From Bacillota bacterium (GTDB lineage Bacteria > Bacillota > Clostridia > Peptostreptococcales > Anaerovoracaceae), in assembly GCA_019420525.1 (NCBI GenBank), contig JAHZHA010000001.1, forward strand, positions 94,840 to 158,839: a stretch of 64,000 bases of DNA, written 5' to 3'. A program made the translations under genes and the position numbers. The notes under the pieces were generated by a model. The model ran no database searches and was not told where the DNA came from. It worked only from the letters and a program-made list of their open reading frames with translations. How positions within the stretch are numbered: position 1 is the stretch's first letter; the number at the start of each line of letters is the position of its first letter. This document shows positions 1-9,817 of the stretch, one piece after another.

Positions 1-2
1 GT

Positions 3-1685
3 CTCTGGAAACCGCTGAAGATTACGGGCTCCCTGATGCCGGAAGAACAGATTTTCAGCGGAAAAGATATCATCACTATTCAGGAGGAAGAATGCCTCGG
101 GCTGGATAAATACAGAAATTATGCACCGGACGGATCGTATATGCAGGTAAAAGGTGTAGATATCGCAGCCTTTCTGGAGATGTGCGGGGTTTCTCAGGAT
201 GCGCCGGATGATGCCGTGGTTCAGATCTTTACGTCAGACACCGTGAACCCGGAAAAGACGGTCCTCCTCTCAAAGCTGAAACAGACGGGGCAGGAAGGTC
301 TGTTGAATGTGGGCAGAGACGCTTTTGAACTTTATCTCCGGGGAGAGGACGGCGCGGAAGATATCCGGCTGAATGGTGTGACGAAGATTCTCGTCTCCAC
401 GCCGGACGATCTGTCGGATCCTCATTACGGCTTTCATTCCGACGGGCCTCTCTCCTACATGCAGGATATGACGTTTACCGTGAATTTCATCGACCGCGGC
501 GAGGAGGATGAGGCGGAGCCTTTCCGGACGGTCACATATACCATGGGCGAGATCGAAGAGATGATGGCGGAACATCCGGAACAGGTCTTCGGAAACTATT
601 TCGGAATTTCCGGCAATGAAGAGACGAAAAACACGCTGGGCCTGGGTGGGTTCAGCGATTATTACGAAGGCATCAGCCTGTCCTGGTTTCTGAGAGAGAA
701 GGCGGGACTGAAAGAAGGAGAAGGCAGTGCGCTGTTTTACGGGCGCGACGATGACCTGTACGGAGAAGTGAAAGATCTGGGATATTTCTTTCCGGAAAAC
801 GGCGATTACAGCGACTACTATCTCGAACTCAGCGATATTTATTCGGTGAGCGGCGTCGTTCCCGTCATCGCGATGTCGAAAAACGGATATCCTCTTCTGC
901 CGGAACACAATCACGATCTGGAAGGAAATGTGGATTATAACGTTTTCAACGGGAACGCCCTGGCGAAGGGATTTGAGACGGAAATTGGACTGGTAAAAAA
1001 TGTAAGTGGCCCGTTTGCAGCGGGGCTGGCAAATCTGGACGGAGTCTACGGGGGGTACCGCAATGAGACTGCAGGCGACTGCATCCGCATAGATCTGTAT
1101 GTGGACAGAGGACTGTACGACGGAGAATCCGCCGGAAAATATACAGACGTCCCGTCGGATGCATGGTACGCGGAGTATGTGAATGAGCTTTCGGAAAGAG
1201 GTATCGTAAACGGCCGGGCTGAAGGAAAATTTGAACCTGAGGCGTCAGTAACCAGAGCGGAATTCGTAAAGCTGGCAGCGGGCATCGCCGGAGCCGATGT
1301 GTCGGGATACAGCGTATCGGCGTTTGACGATGTGAATGAGGGTACATGGTATGCGCCTTATGTGGCCTGGGCCGCTGAAACGGGAATTGTCACGGGCTGC
1401 AGCGATGCGGAATTCTGCTCGGACAGGGAGATTTCCCGTCAGGATATGGCGGTGATTCTCTGCCGTCTCGCGGAAAAATCCGGCGGTGTCCTGAAATCGG
1501 ACATTCCTCCGCTGACCTTTGCCGACGCCGCTGAGATCGCTCCGTACGCGGAAGATGCGGTGGCGGCGATGCAGAAAGCCGGGGTGATCAGCGGCAGGAG
1601 CGGGCAGAAATTCGCTCCCCGGGAGAATGCCACGAGAGCGGAAGCGTGCAAGATGCTTGTGACGCTGGCAGAACAGATTTTCTGA
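3..1685 (+). CDS. SLH-domain surface protein, 5' end outside the window
   Basis: The frame is open from the first bases, so the gene begins upstream; the ATG at 36 is internal. The last ~175 residues hold three S-layer homology domains, seen as DAWYAEYV and TWYAPYV blocks followed by VTRAEFVK, ISRQDMAV and ATRAEACK; these bind pyruvylated secondary cell-wall polymer. The upstream ~370 residues look like two weak copies of the sulfite-oxidase/molybdopterin-binding fold (for example ITGSLMPEEQ, VKGVDIAAFLEMCGV, then VPVIAMSKNGYPLLPE), but no cofactor-binding Cys is visible, so catalysis is doubtful. The protein is probably exported and held in the S-layer. It heads a run of surface genes and is followed 41 bp later by an Ig-like protein. 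SLH assignment is sure; the N-terminal fold is tentative. Confidence 0.85.
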   Translation, partial: LWKPLKITGSLMPEEQIFSGKDIITIQEEECLGLDKYRNYAPDGSYMQVKGVDIAAFLEMCGVSQDAPDDAVVQIFTSDTVNPEKTVLLSKLKQTGQEGLLNVGRDAFELYLRGEDGAEDIRLNGVTKILVSTPDDLSDPHYGFHSDGPLSYMQDMTFTVNFIDRGEEDEAEPFRTVTYTMGEIEEMMAEHPEQVFGNYFGISGNEETKNTLGLGGFSDYYEGISLSWFLREKAGLKEGEGSALFYGRDDDLYGEVKDLGYFFPENGDYSDYYLELSDIYSVSGVVPVIAMSKNGYPLLPEHNHDLEGNVDYNVFNGNALAKGFETEIGLVKNVSGPFAAGLANLDGVYGGYRNETAGDCIRIDLYVDRGLYDGESAGKYTDVPSDAWYAEYVNELSERGIVNGRAEGKFEPEASVTRAEFVKLAAGIAGADVSGYSVSAFDDVNEGTWYAPYVAWAAETGIVTGCSDAEFCSDREISRQDMAVILCRLAEKSGGVLKSDIPPLTFADAAEIAPYAEDAVAAMQKAGVISGRSGQKFAPRENATRAEACKMLVTLAEQIF

Positions 1686-1725
1686 GAAACGGCTGCACAA
1701 TTGTGCGGACAGAGGAGGACGGAAG

Positions 1726-2943
1726 ATGAAGAAGAAAATGAGATTCCTGGCGCTGATATGCGCGGCAGTTCTGGTGCAGTGTCTGCTGGCCGCGCCGTCT
1801 TTTGCGTATTTCAACCGGGGCACGGTATCTCTGCAGCTGGGCCAGTCGGCCGTCAGTGTCGCTGCAGGCAGGAGTGTCTCCGTGTCTGCGGCGGTGGATC
1901 CTATAAAAGAACAGCAGCTTCCGGGCTGCGGCATGCCGGAATGTCCCCAGAGCTGCGGAAATACGGGATGTCTCAATGAATACGGAGAATGTACCTGCGG
2001 AGGAACGACGTATCAGACGTATTATTCTGACGTAAAAGCGGTATCGGGCAATTCCTCCGTAGCCACTGTTTCTTACGGTGGCGGCATGCTGACGATACGC
2101 GGCGTTTCCGCCGGGAAGACTACGGTAACCGTCACGGGCAGCATGCGGCAGTACACCAGCACGACGAAGACGATCTCTGTCACGGTTACGGATTCCGGAA
2201 ACGGGGGCGGAACGTCGCAGGGCGCTTCCGGCGGCAGCACACAGAAGGAACAGGCAGATGCAGCGGTGGTGACGTCTGTGGATGAAGAAGACGAAACTGT
2301 CATTTCCGGCGAAGAAAGCGGAGAGGACGGGAATACAGAAGAAAATCAGGAGGCGGACGGCAGCAGTGTCATCGAGACGAAGCGGGGAGTCTATGAAATC
2401 GTGACTCTCGATGAGAATACCGACGTGAAATCACATCTCCAGGCCGCTGCGGACAATGGAAGATTCGTCACATTCCAGCGGAAGTCCGGTGAAAATGTGG
2501 CATATTCCTGGACCTTTGACGGAACGGAAATACAGGCGGCGGAAGATATCGATCTGGATGTGGATATAACGGAGGACATTCCTGATGAAATACGCGATCA
2601 GCTGAAAGGCGGAGATGCGCTTTTCCTGGATTTCGCTCACGAAGGGCAGCTGCCGTCGGAAGCGGAATTTTACGCCGGAGTTTCGTCCGTATTCAGCGAC
2701 GGCGATGTCCTGAACCTCTATCTGCTGGATGAAGACGGAAAACTCGTGCCGGAAGCGGAAGAGATCCCGGTGGAAAACGGGTATGTGACATTTTCCCTCG
2801 ACCACTGCTCCTCCTATATTCTCACCGGCTCATCTCTGTCGTCAGGGGGTGTACATCCTGCCGTATTCTTCGGAATCGGTGCTGTCATTGTGGCAGCAGC
2901 AGCTGCTGCAGCGGTTCTGTTTCTGAGAAAAAGAGCCCGGTAA
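1726..2943 (+). CDS. Secreted Ig-like (BIG2-type) protein with Cys-rich insert and C-terminal membrane anchor
   Basis: Residues 1-27 are a signal peptide (charged MKKK start, hydrophobic core, PSFA cleavage region). After FAYFNRGTV comes a bacterial Ig-like domain broken by a Cys-rich insert with Cys at 68, 73, 77, 82, 89 and 91; the Ig-like part resumes with VATVSY and VSAGKTTVTV. An acidic Ser/Glu linker (about 165-200) leads to an unrecognised beta-rich region, then a transmembrane helix (about 375-397) ending in RKRAR; no LPxTG motif is present. The same FAY-x-x-RG start and Cys pattern recur in the SLH protein at 5915, so the two are paralogous at their N termini and flank an ABC transporter. 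Start is ATG with a GGAGGA site just upstream. Function unknown. Confidence 0.85.
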   Translation: MKKKMRFLALICAAVLVQCLLAAPSFAYFNRGTVSLQLGQSAVSVAAGRSVSVSAAVDPIKEQQLPGCGMPECPQSCGNTGCLNEYGECTCGGTTYQTYYSDVKAVSGNSSVATVSYGGGMLTIRGVSAGKTTVTVTGSMRQYTSTTKTISVTVTDSGNGGGTSQGASGGSTQKEQADAAVVTSVDEEDETVISGEESGEDGNTEENQEADGSSVIETKRGVYEIVTLDENTDVKSHLQAAADNGRFVTFQRKSGENVAYSWTFDGTEIQAAEDIDLDVDITEDIPDEIRDQLKGGDALFLDFAHEGQLPSEAEFYAGVSSVFSDGDVLNLYLLDEDGKLVPEAEEIPVENGYVTFSLDHCSSYILTGSSLSSGGVHPAVFFGIGAVIVAAAAAAAVLFLRKRAR

Positions 2944-2962
2944 GGCGGGGGGACAGATATAT

Positions 2963-3670
2963 ATGATCGAACTGAAATCTGTAACGAAAAAATATGGGAG
3001 AGAGACTATCGTCCGCGACGTGAACTGCGCGTATGAAGACGGAAAAATTTACGGACTTATCGGATACAACGGATCGGGCAAGACGACGCTTCTGAAGACG
3101 ATTGCCGGCATTTTCCGGCAGGAAGCCGGGGAAATTCTGGCGGACGGAGAATCCACTTATGAAAATGAAGCATTCCGGCGGAATTCGTTTCTGATGACAG
3201 AAGAACTCTTTTTCGATCCCCAGAGCACGCCGGACGGCATGCGGAAAATATACCGGGGGTATTATCCCACCTGGGACGATCTGCTGTACGAGCGTCTGCT
3301 GAGGCTGTTCGGCCTGGACGGAACGGCGAAGATTGCGGGATTTTCCAAGGGGATGCAGAGGCAGACCGGACTTCTCCTGGCTCTTTCGGTGATGCCCCGG
3401 TATCTGTTTCTGGACGAGACGTTCGATGGGCTGGATATCGCCAGGCGCCGGATTCTTGAAAAAATTCTCAGAACTTATACTTCGGAAAAAAACGCCACGG
3501 TGATCGTGACATCCCATTATCTCAGCGAGCTGGAACATATCGCTGATGAAATCGGGATGATCGACGGAGAACGTCTCGTGACGCCCGATACCGGGGGCCG
3601 GTCGCTGGAAGACTATTTTCTCGGGAAAAGTGAGGTGGATGAAGATGAAATCAGACATCTCTTTGAATGA
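2963..3670 (+). CDS. ABC transporter ATP-binding protein
   Basis: A 235-residue cytoplasmic ATPase. Walker A is GYNGSGKT (34-41), the ABC signature is FSKGMQ (127-132), Walker B is YLFLDE (147-152), and the switch His lies in VTSHYL. The short length and degenerate signature match the BcrA/YtrB-like exporter class. It overlaps the next gene, a multi-pass membrane protein, by 26 bp, so the two surely form one transporter. Their position between two surface proteins with the same Cys-rich module suggests a cell-envelope role, but the substrate cannot be read from sequence. Confidence 0.92.
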   Translation: MIELKSVTKKYGRETIVRDVNCAYEDGKIYGLIGYNGSGKTTLLKTIAGIFRQEAGEILADGESTYENEAFRRNSFLMTEELFFDPQSTPDGMRKIYRGYYPTWDDLLYERLLRLFGLDGTAKIAGFSKGMQRQTGLLLALSVMPRYLFLDETFDGLDIARRRILEKILRTYTSEKNATVIVTSHYLSELEHIADEIGMIDGERLVTPDTGGRSLEDYFLGKSEVDEDEIRHLFE

Positions 3671-5870
3671 AAAACAGCGGACCAGCAGCGTTCTTTTGCA
3701 CGATTTCAGGCTGGTTCTGAAGCAGAATGCGGTGATGTTTCTGCTGGGATTCGTCATTTTCTGTGTCCTTTTTCCTGTCTCTACCTGCGCGGTGCCGGAT
3801 ACATCGGTTTTCAACGTGGATTATACGCACCAGCAGCTGAAATTCCGTTTCTGTGCCGATGAAGTGGTGCCGCTGATTCAGGCGGCAGCCGTTCTCTTCG
3901 GAGGGGCCTGCGGGATGCGCCTTTTCGGTTTTCTCACGGATCGGAACAGAACATCCTTTTACATGTCTCTGGGACTGAAGCGGAGAAAACTTTGCGTAAA
4001 CCGCCTGGCTGCAGGACTTCTCGTCACCGCGGCGTGTATCGTGATTCCCGTATTCCTTTCGGGAGTGATCAATTACTGTGCGCTGGGGATGAATGATGGA
4101 CTCGTATCGTACGGAGTTTATCTGGCGGCGGGTCTGACGGCCCAGTCTTATGCCGGCCTGCTGGCAGCTGCAGCGGCCTGCTGTATTGCAGGAACGTTTT
4201 CCGAAGCGGCTGCGCTCTGCGTGACGATAGCGGCGGCGCCTTCGGCAGTCATATATTTTATCAATTCTCTGCTGAAGACATTTCTCTGGGGAAACGTCTT
4301 CGGCGAAACGACGTACGCCATGGAGACCGTGGAACCGGGGCTCCTGGAAAAACTGAGTCCCGTCAATCCGCTGATCTTCTTCTACAGCGAATTCAGGACG
4401 CATTATTTTTTCAGCAGAGAAATGGCTTCAGCAGATCCGGAAAGTATCGATATCGTTCCGCTGCTGATCCAGTGGGCGGTCATTCTGGCAGCGGGAGCTG
4501 CGGTGTGCCTGCTCTTCCTTCGCAGAAAATCCGAAAATGCGGGGATATCGGGGCTCAGCAGATTCTGCAGCCTGGCTGTCTCTTTCGTCTGGCCTCTGGG
4601 TGTCTTTGCGGCCGTTCTCGACGCTCTCGGAGAGACCGGACGGTTCCTGGCGGCAGCGGCAGCGTATTTCTGCAGTCTTTTGACCTTCGGTGTTCTGTCG
4701 GCTGTTTCGGCGAAAAACGTATCTGCCGGAAGGAAACTGGGACGCTGGGGGTGTCTGACCTGTATCGTGGCGGCGGGCATCCTGCTGATGGATACGGGGC
4801 TGCTGGGGACGGAGACGCGAATTCCGGAAACAGAGGACATCCGTTCCGTCTCGGTGAGTTATGTGGGACAGCCGTCTCTCATGCCTGTTCAGGTGCAGGC
4901 CAGCAGCAGCGGTCCGTCTTATTACTTCAGCGGACAGGTTACCCTGTCGGACGAAGAAAGCGTCGAATGTGTCAGAGAGATGCACAGCAGTCTGGCGCAG
5001 GGCGGTATCCGGGAGTTCGGGGCGTCCGGAGAAGATTTTTCCGAAACCGTCATCCCGTATGACATCCGGGTGGAATATACGCTGAAATCGGGAAAGACGG
5101 TGAAGCGGTATTACGACAGGGCCAGTCTGGGAGAACTTTCGGAATTTTTAAATCTCGAGGAATGTGAAGAATTCCGAAGCGCTTCTTCCGCGGCAGTCCG
5201 GGGGGAACTTGCTTCAAGCTTCTGGAATTCCGAAGCTTTCGCTTCGGGAGAAATCTATCTGGCGGATTCCGCGCTGGGAAATATCCGCAAAATCAGTCTC
5301 GGGGACGACAGCCGGAAGGCTCTGCTGGAAGCCGTGGCTTCGGATCTGTCTTCCCAGAGTGTTAACAGCCGCTATTTTCCGGAAAAAGATGCGGAAGCCA
5401 GGCTCTTTTTCACGCTGAACGGAGAGAGCGATCTGGAGACTTTCGAATACAGTACATCCAACGCATCCGTCTGGATTACGGATGAATTCACGGAGACGAA
5501 AGCCCTTTTGAAAGAGTGGGGAGCGCTGAATGAAGAGAGTGGAGAGACCGGAAAAATCGAGAGCATCACGCTTCAGAAATTCGATCCGTACGGGTCGATG
5601 AATAAGATAACCGATCCGGTATCCGTATTGTTTCAGTCGTACCGGTCGGACTCGGATGATGAATTCCCGTTCCGGCAGGATTTCGGAAGCAGACCGGAGA
5701 TTACAGATCCGGAACAGATTTCGCAGATCGCGTGGGCTCTGCGCAGCACGTATTTTATGAGTGACGGAGGATGCATCGCCGCTGTAAAGCTGGAAGGGAG
5801 CAGCGAATACGTTTACAAATTTCTGCCGTATGAGTCCGCACCGGAGTTTATCCGGCAGAAAATGAAATAG
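3645..5870 (+). CDS. ABC transporter permease with large extracytoplasmic C-terminal domain
   Basis: I place the start at ATG 3645 because GAGGTGG at 3632-3638 then lies 6 nt upstream; the upstream in-frame GTG (3630) and ATG (3639) have no usable site. The first ~395 residues contain about eight hydrophobic segments, the first near NAVMFLLGFVIFCVLF and the last near CIVAAGILLMDTGLLG. The final ~350 residues are soluble and probably outside the cell. This arrangement recalls clostridial permeases carrying a DUF6449-like tail, though I cannot confirm that family here. Partner of the ATPase that overlaps it. Substrate unknown. Confidence 0.85.
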   Translation: MKSDISLNEKQRTSSVLLHDFRLVLKQNAVMFLLGFVIFCVLFPVSTCAVPDTSVFNVDYTHQQLKFRFCADEVVPLIQAAAVLFGGACGMRLFGFLTDRNRTSFYMSLGLKRRKLCVNRLAAGLLVTAACIVIPVFLSGVINYCALGMNDGLVSYGVYLAAGLTAQSYAGLLAAAAACCIAGTFSEAAALCVTIAAAPSAVIYFINSLLKTFLWGNVFGETTYAMETVEPGLLEKLSPVNPLIFFYSEFRTHYFFSREMASADPESIDIVPLLIQWAVILAAGAAVCLLFLRRKSENAGISGLSRFCSLAVSFVWPLGVFAAVLDALGETGRFLAAAAAYFCSLLTFGVLSAVSAKNVSAGRKLGRWGCLTCIVAAGILLMDTGLLGTETRIPETEDIRSVSVSYVGQPSLMPVQVQASSSGPSYYFSGQVTLSDEESVECVREMHSSLAQGGIREFGASGEDFSETVIPYDIRVEYTLKSGKTVKRYYDRASLGELSEFLNLEECEEFRSASSAAVRGELASSFWNSEAFASGEIYLADSALGNIRKISLGDDSRKALLEAVASDLSSQSVNSRYFPEKDAEARLFFTLNGESDLETFEYSTSNASVWITDEFTETKALLKEWGALNEESGETGKIESITLQKFDPYGSMNKITDPVSVLFQSYRSDSDDEFPFRQDFGSRPEITDPEQISQIAWALRSTYFMSDGGCIAAVKLEGSSEYVYKFLPYESAPEFIRQKMK

Positions 5871-5914
5871 ATTGATCCGATTGATTCAAAGCAGAAAATT
5901 CACAGGAGGAACAA

Positions 5915-7324
5915 ATGAAGAAAAAAATGTGGAAAAAGATCCTTTGCGGTGCGGTTTCCACGGTGATGGTAATGTCTGCCGCCACCGTATCGTCTTTCGC
6001 CTATATCGAAAGAGGCGATGTGACCATCAGCGGGGAAGAGAGCTATACGCTGCAGGAAGGGGAGACAGCTGAACTGAACGTTTCTCCGTATGCCGAAGAG
6101 CATTATCCGGGATGTCAGATGCCGGAATGCCCGGAGATCTGCGGGGAAAAAGACTGTATCGAATATGTCAACGGACAGCCGGAGTGTACGTGCAACGGCA
6201 GGGAACTTACGTTATATGAGGCGGAAGTGACGCTGGAATCTTCCGATGAGTCGGTGGCGGAAGCCTCTTATGACAAGAGCAGCGGTACGGTTACCATCAC
6301 TGCGGTATCGGCAGGAGAAGCGGTGATCTCTGTGGAGGCCGCTATGAGGGAGTATAATCCCGCTTCGAGAGAGATCGCAGTGACAGTAGAAGGTGAAACG
6401 GAAGAAAGCGGTTCCGGCGGTTCTGTGGATCCGGATAATTCCGGCTCAGGCGGCTCTGTGGATCCGGATGATTCCGGTTCCGGCGGATCGGGAGGTTCCG
6501 GCGGTTCAACCGCAACACAGGAATATACGGTGACTTTTGAGACGGGAGACGGCTCTGCCGTGGAAAAACAGACGGTGGAATCCGGAGACAGTGTCAGCAG
6601 ACCGGAGGATCCGGAAAAGGAAGGATTCGTCTTTGGCGGCTGGTATGCGGACAGTGATCTGACCGTCCCTTATGATTTCGACAGCAAAGTGACGGAATCT
6701 ATCACCCTTTATGCGAAATGGACAGAAGAGCAGGAAGAACCTGATCCGGTGACGGAAATCTCTTTCAGCGATGTGGCTTCGGATGCCTGGTATGCGGAAT
6801 ACGTGATGAAGCTGGCGGAAAAGAATATCGTCAGCGGAAAGTCGGAAAATATTTTTGCGCCTGAAGATTTCGTCACCAGAGCGGAATTCGTGAAAATCAT
6901 CGCAGGAGTGGCAGGAGCCGATGTAGGATCGATGGCTGATTCGGGACTCTCTTTCAGCGATGTGGCCTCTGATGCCTGGTATGCGCCTTATGTGACATGG
7001 GCGGCTAAAAACGGCATCGTCATGGGCAGTGGAGATAAATTCAGCCCGGACAGCAAAATTACGAGAGAAGATATGGCCGTCATCATCGACAGATATGTGG
7101 AAAAATTAGCGTCCAGGCAGCTGGAAAAGGTCAATGAACCCAAAGATTTCACTGACAGCTCGGAAATCTCCGATTATGCGGCAGAAGCGGTTTCGGTCAT
7201 GCAGCAGGCGGGAATCCTCAGCGGAAAGGGAGCTGGAAATTTCGCGCCGAAAGATAATGCCACCAGAGCGGAAGCCTGCAAGATGATCGCCATGGTGATG
7301 GATCAGACTTCCGAAACGGCATAA
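5915..7324 (+). CDS. SLH surface protein with Cys-rich Ig-like domain and InlB-type repeat
   Basis: The start follows a clear AGGAGG. Domains in order: signal peptide (1-29, ending SSFAY); Ig-like domain with Cys-rich insert (Cys at 67, 72, 76, 81, 91, 93); a flexible Gly/Ser linker with two SGSGGSVDPD units; one Listeria-Bacteroides/InlB B-repeat (YTVTFETGDGS to GGWY and ITLYAKW); three SLH domains (VTRAEFVK, ITREDMAV, ATRAEACK). It is a non-covalently wall-anchored protein that displays the Cys-rich module. The first ~150 residues are paralogous to the membrane-anchored protein at 1726, giving the same module on two different anchors on either side of an ABC transporter. Confidence 0.92.
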   Translation: MKKKMWKKILCGAVSTVMVMSAATVSSFAYIERGDVTISGEESYTLQEGETAELNVSPYAEEHYPGCQMPECPEICGEKDCIEYVNGQPECTCNGRELTLYEAEVTLESSDESVAEASYDKSSGTVTITAVSAGEAVISVEAAMREYNPASREIAVTVEGETEESGSGGSVDPDNSGSGGSVDPDDSGSGGSGGSGGSTATQEYTVTFETGDGSAVEKQTVESGDSVSRPEDPEKEGFVFGGWYADSDLTVPYDFDSKVTESITLYAKWTEEQEEPDPVTEISFSDVASDAWYAEYVMKLAEKNIVSGKSENIFAPEDFVTRAEFVKIIAGVAGADVGSMADSGLSFSDVASDAWYAPYVTWAAKNGIVMGSGDKFSPDSKITREDMAVIIDRYVEKLASRQLEKVNEPKDFTDSSEISDYAAEAVSVMQQAGILSGKGAGNFAPKDNATRAEACKMIAMVMDQTSETA

Positions 7325-7366
7325 ACCGCCGGATTGAGAAGGTGAAATGTGGAGGCAGAGCGAGTG

Positions 7367-8905
7367 ATGAGAAAGAAAAAGAACATGAAAAGAAAAGCAG
7401 GGGCCGTTCTTCTGTCGGTGATGATGCTGTCGGTTCTGATGACAGCGGGAATGCAGACATCCTTTGCAGCGGAAACGGTGACAGGGACAGAAAGCGGAGC
7501 AGCGGAAAAGATACAGGCCTCAGCTCAGTCTTTCAGCGTCCGGACGTATAATGAAAGAAGGGCTGAGGACGATCAGAGCATCGAAGTGAAAGTGAAATTT
7601 GACCGGAGCATCCGTGTCGATGACGGTGCGGAAAGCGACGTTTCCGTAAAGATCGCCGGCTCACCGCTGGATCAGTCGCCCAACACGGAAAACGGAGTGT
7701 CAAACAGGACGCTTTCCGTAGCGGCAGATCCTGAGGATGACACACAGCTGATCATCACCATAGGGAGCGTACCTCAGTCTCAGTTCGTGAAGCAGACGAA
7801 TGCGTCGATTCAGATTCAGGAATCGGGTGCGGGTATATCTCATATCCTGACGGCTGACAGCGGTGAACCGGTAAATCTCAGATATATGGAATCGGTCATC
7901 CCGTGCGGCCTGGAAATCACCACTGCGGATTCTCAGACGGGCGGGGCAGGAAAGACCGCATCAGTGACGAAACAGGTGACACACCGGGCAAATGTACGGA
8001 GCATGGTGTATATCCAGTTGCTGAAAAACGGACAGCCTCTGCTTCCCGAGGAAAAATTCGATCACGAAGGTTCTTATGTCATCCACGCGCATGCCTTTAT
8101 TCCCACAGCATCCGGAGACACGGTGATTCCTGAGCTGACGGAATCCGATTATGCGGAGCTCATCGTTCAGGGCTTTGAAAACAGCGTGAAAAATCTTCCG
8201 GAATTATCATCCCGGTACAAAATGACACAGAATGGTGATAAAATTGTATTCGAGGACACACAGGCCGAAGAAGGCGAGACTCTGGATGTGGTAATCTATG
8301 CATGGCCTTACGGAAGTGTGATCTCCGACGAGCCCCAGGACAATTCCGGTGACGGAGATATTTTCTTTGAAGATGTCACCGGATGGGAGCAGGAATACGT
8401 ATATTATCTGGCAGAAAGAGGAATCATCAGCGGACGCACAGAAACGGTGTTCGCTCCGCTGGAAAACGTGACGAGAGCGGAATTTGTAAAAATGCTGGCT
8501 GCGGCATCCGGCGTTTCCGGGACATCCGGAGAAGTTCCGTCTTTTTCTGACGTGGAGGCATCTTCCTGGTATGCGCCTTATGTGGCGTGGGCAGAAGAAA
8601 ATGGAATTGCGAACGGCTCCGGAGGAAAATTCCGCCCATCCGACCAGATTACGAAGCAGGAGATGGCGGTGATGATCCAGAGGTATGCGCAGACCGCCGG
8701 TGTGGAAATTCCCCAGATGGAGACGGGTTCCGTCTTTCTCGACGATGCGACAATAGCGGATTATGCCAGAGAAGCCGTCTATCGTCTGCAGAAAGCGGGT
8801 ATCGTGAGCGGAGATATCAACGGTAAATTTTATCCCCTGAGCAGCGCTACGAGAGCGCAGGCAGCAAAAATGCTCGCCGTTTTCCTTCAGGTGACAGGTC
8901 AGTAG
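7367..8905 (+). CDS. SLH surface protein with unrecognised N-terminal region
   Basis: ATG 7367 is preferred over the in-frame GTGs at 7349 and 7364 because GGAGG at 7351-7355 precedes it and the protein then opens with a standard signal peptide (MRKKKNMKRK, hydrophobic core, SFAAE). About 290 beta-rich residues with no recognised domain follow, including FDRSIRV and VIHAHAF segments. The C terminus has three SLH domains: DVTGWEQEYVYYLAERG with VTRAEFVK, SSWYAPYVAWA with ITKQEMAV, and a third with ATRAQAAK, a TRAE variant. It lies 42 bp after another SLH gene and 11 bp before a DUF364 gene. Confidence 0.9.
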   Translation: MRKKKNMKRKAGAVLLSVMMLSVLMTAGMQTSFAAETVTGTESGAAEKIQASAQSFSVRTYNERRAEDDQSIEVKVKFDRSIRVDDGAESDVSVKIAGSPLDQSPNTENGVSNRTLSVAADPEDDTQLIITIGSVPQSQFVKQTNASIQIQESGAGISHILTADSGEPVNLRYMESVIPCGLEITTADSQTGGAGKTASVTKQVTHRANVRSMVYIQLLKNGQPLLPEEKFDHEGSYVIHAHAFIPTASGDTVIPELTESDYAELIVQGFENSVKNLPELSSRYKMTQNGDKIVFEDTQAEEGETLDVVIYAWPYGSVISDEPQDNSGDGDIFFEDVTGWEQEYVYYLAERGIISGRTETVFAPLENVTRAEFVKMLAAASGVSGTSGEVPSFSDVEASSWYAPYVAWAEENGIANGSGGKFRPSDQITKQEMAVMIQRYAQTAGVEIPQMETGSVFLDDATIADYAREAVYRLQKAGIVSGDINGKFYPLSSATRAQAAKMLAVFLQVTGQ

Positions 8906-8916
8906 AGGAGAAAAAA

Positions 8917-9657
8917 ATGACAGAAGTTGAATTATTCAGAAAACTGAAACAGGAATTTCAGAAAATCATCGAAGAAAATCATCTGGAAGCAGATGAGGTG
9001 AAAATCCGTTCCACGGCACTTTCTCCGGAGGAAGCCATCGGCATTACGGAGCGAAAAGATTATCCGATTCTCGACGGAAGCGAAGTGATGCTGCAGGCGG
9101 AATACAAAGGTTGTATCGGACAGGCTTTTACCTCGTCTCCGGCGGCATTTGCCGGCACACTGAAGGAAATTCTCGATTCGGATATCGAGAACGACGCATA
9201 CGCCCGGGCGCTTTTTATCGCATCCCTTAATGCGGTCATGCGTTCCCTGGGACTGATCGACCGGACGGTTCACTGTAAAAACAGAGGTCCGGAGCTGTGC
9301 GCAAAACAATTCGTGCCTTATCTGAAAGAAAATTACGGTTCGCCGAAGATTCTCCAGGTGGGATATCAGCCGGCCATATTTCAGAATCTGGCGGAAAACT
9401 TTGAAATGCGGATTCTCGATCTGAATCCGGAAAATGTAGGCACGGAGAAATACGGCGTTACCGTGGAACACGGTATCGACGCATATGAGGATGCCTTGGC
9501 GTGGGCTGACCTGGTTCTCTGTACCGGCAGCACGATCTGCAACGGATCTGTCGTCAGATATCTGGATATCGGAAAGGATGTCATCTTTTACGGGACCACA
9601 CTGGCGGGAGCAGCTTCTATACTCGGCCTGAAGAGAGGATGCTTCGAAGCGGAGTAA
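8917..9657 (+). CDS. DUF4213/DUF364-type putative metal-chelation protein
   Basis: A 246-residue cytoplasmic protein with no signal or membrane segment. The N-terminal half resembles DUF4213 (a short enolase-N-like domain) and the C-terminal half DUF364, a Rossmann-like fold proposed for heavy-metal chelation: note ILQVGYQPA, MRILDLNPENVG, LVLCTGSTICNGS and VIFYGTTLAGAA. Cys residues near 122 and 128 and in LVLCTG could bind metal. It is preceded by GAGGAG 12 nt after the previous stop, so it is probably co-transcribed with the SLH gene, although no functional link is evident. A strong bidirectional terminator follows. Confidence 0.75.
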   Translation: MTEVELFRKLKQEFQKIIEENHLEADEVKIRSTALSPEEAIGITERKDYPILDGSEVMLQAEYKGCIGQAFTSSPAAFAGTLKEILDSDIENDAYARALFIASLNAVMRSLGLIDRTVHCKNRGPELCAKQFVPYLKENYGSPKILQVGYQPAIFQNLAENFEMRILDLNPENVGTEKYGVTVEHGIDAYEDALAWADLVLCTGSTICNGSVVRYLDIGKDVIFYGTTLAGAASILGLKRGCFEAE

Positions 9658-9727
9658 AAAACGGACGAAACAGTTTGCAGACATTGCAGACAGCCGGAAC
9701 TGAAAAAATACGGGAAAGCGGAAAAAC

Positions 9728-9778
9728 GGCGGCGGAGAAGCGGAAGATATACCGGCTTCCCCGCCGCCGGCTCTTTTT
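9728..9778. terminator. Bidirectional intrinsic terminator
   Basis: A G/C-rich stem (GCGGCGGAGAAGC against GCTTCCCCGCCGC) is flanked by TTTTT on the right and AAAAA on the left, so it can end both the DUF364 transcript and the convergent minus-strand Bfd-like gene. Confidence 0.85.
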
Positions 9779-9817
9779 CCGGACGCGGAAACGCTCGTGC
9801 AAAAACGCAACGTATGC

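Noticed and set aside
36..1685. ATG at 36 as the true start of the first gene
   Set aside because: The frame is open to the window edge and the sequence before 36 continues the same domain; there is no signal peptide after 36.
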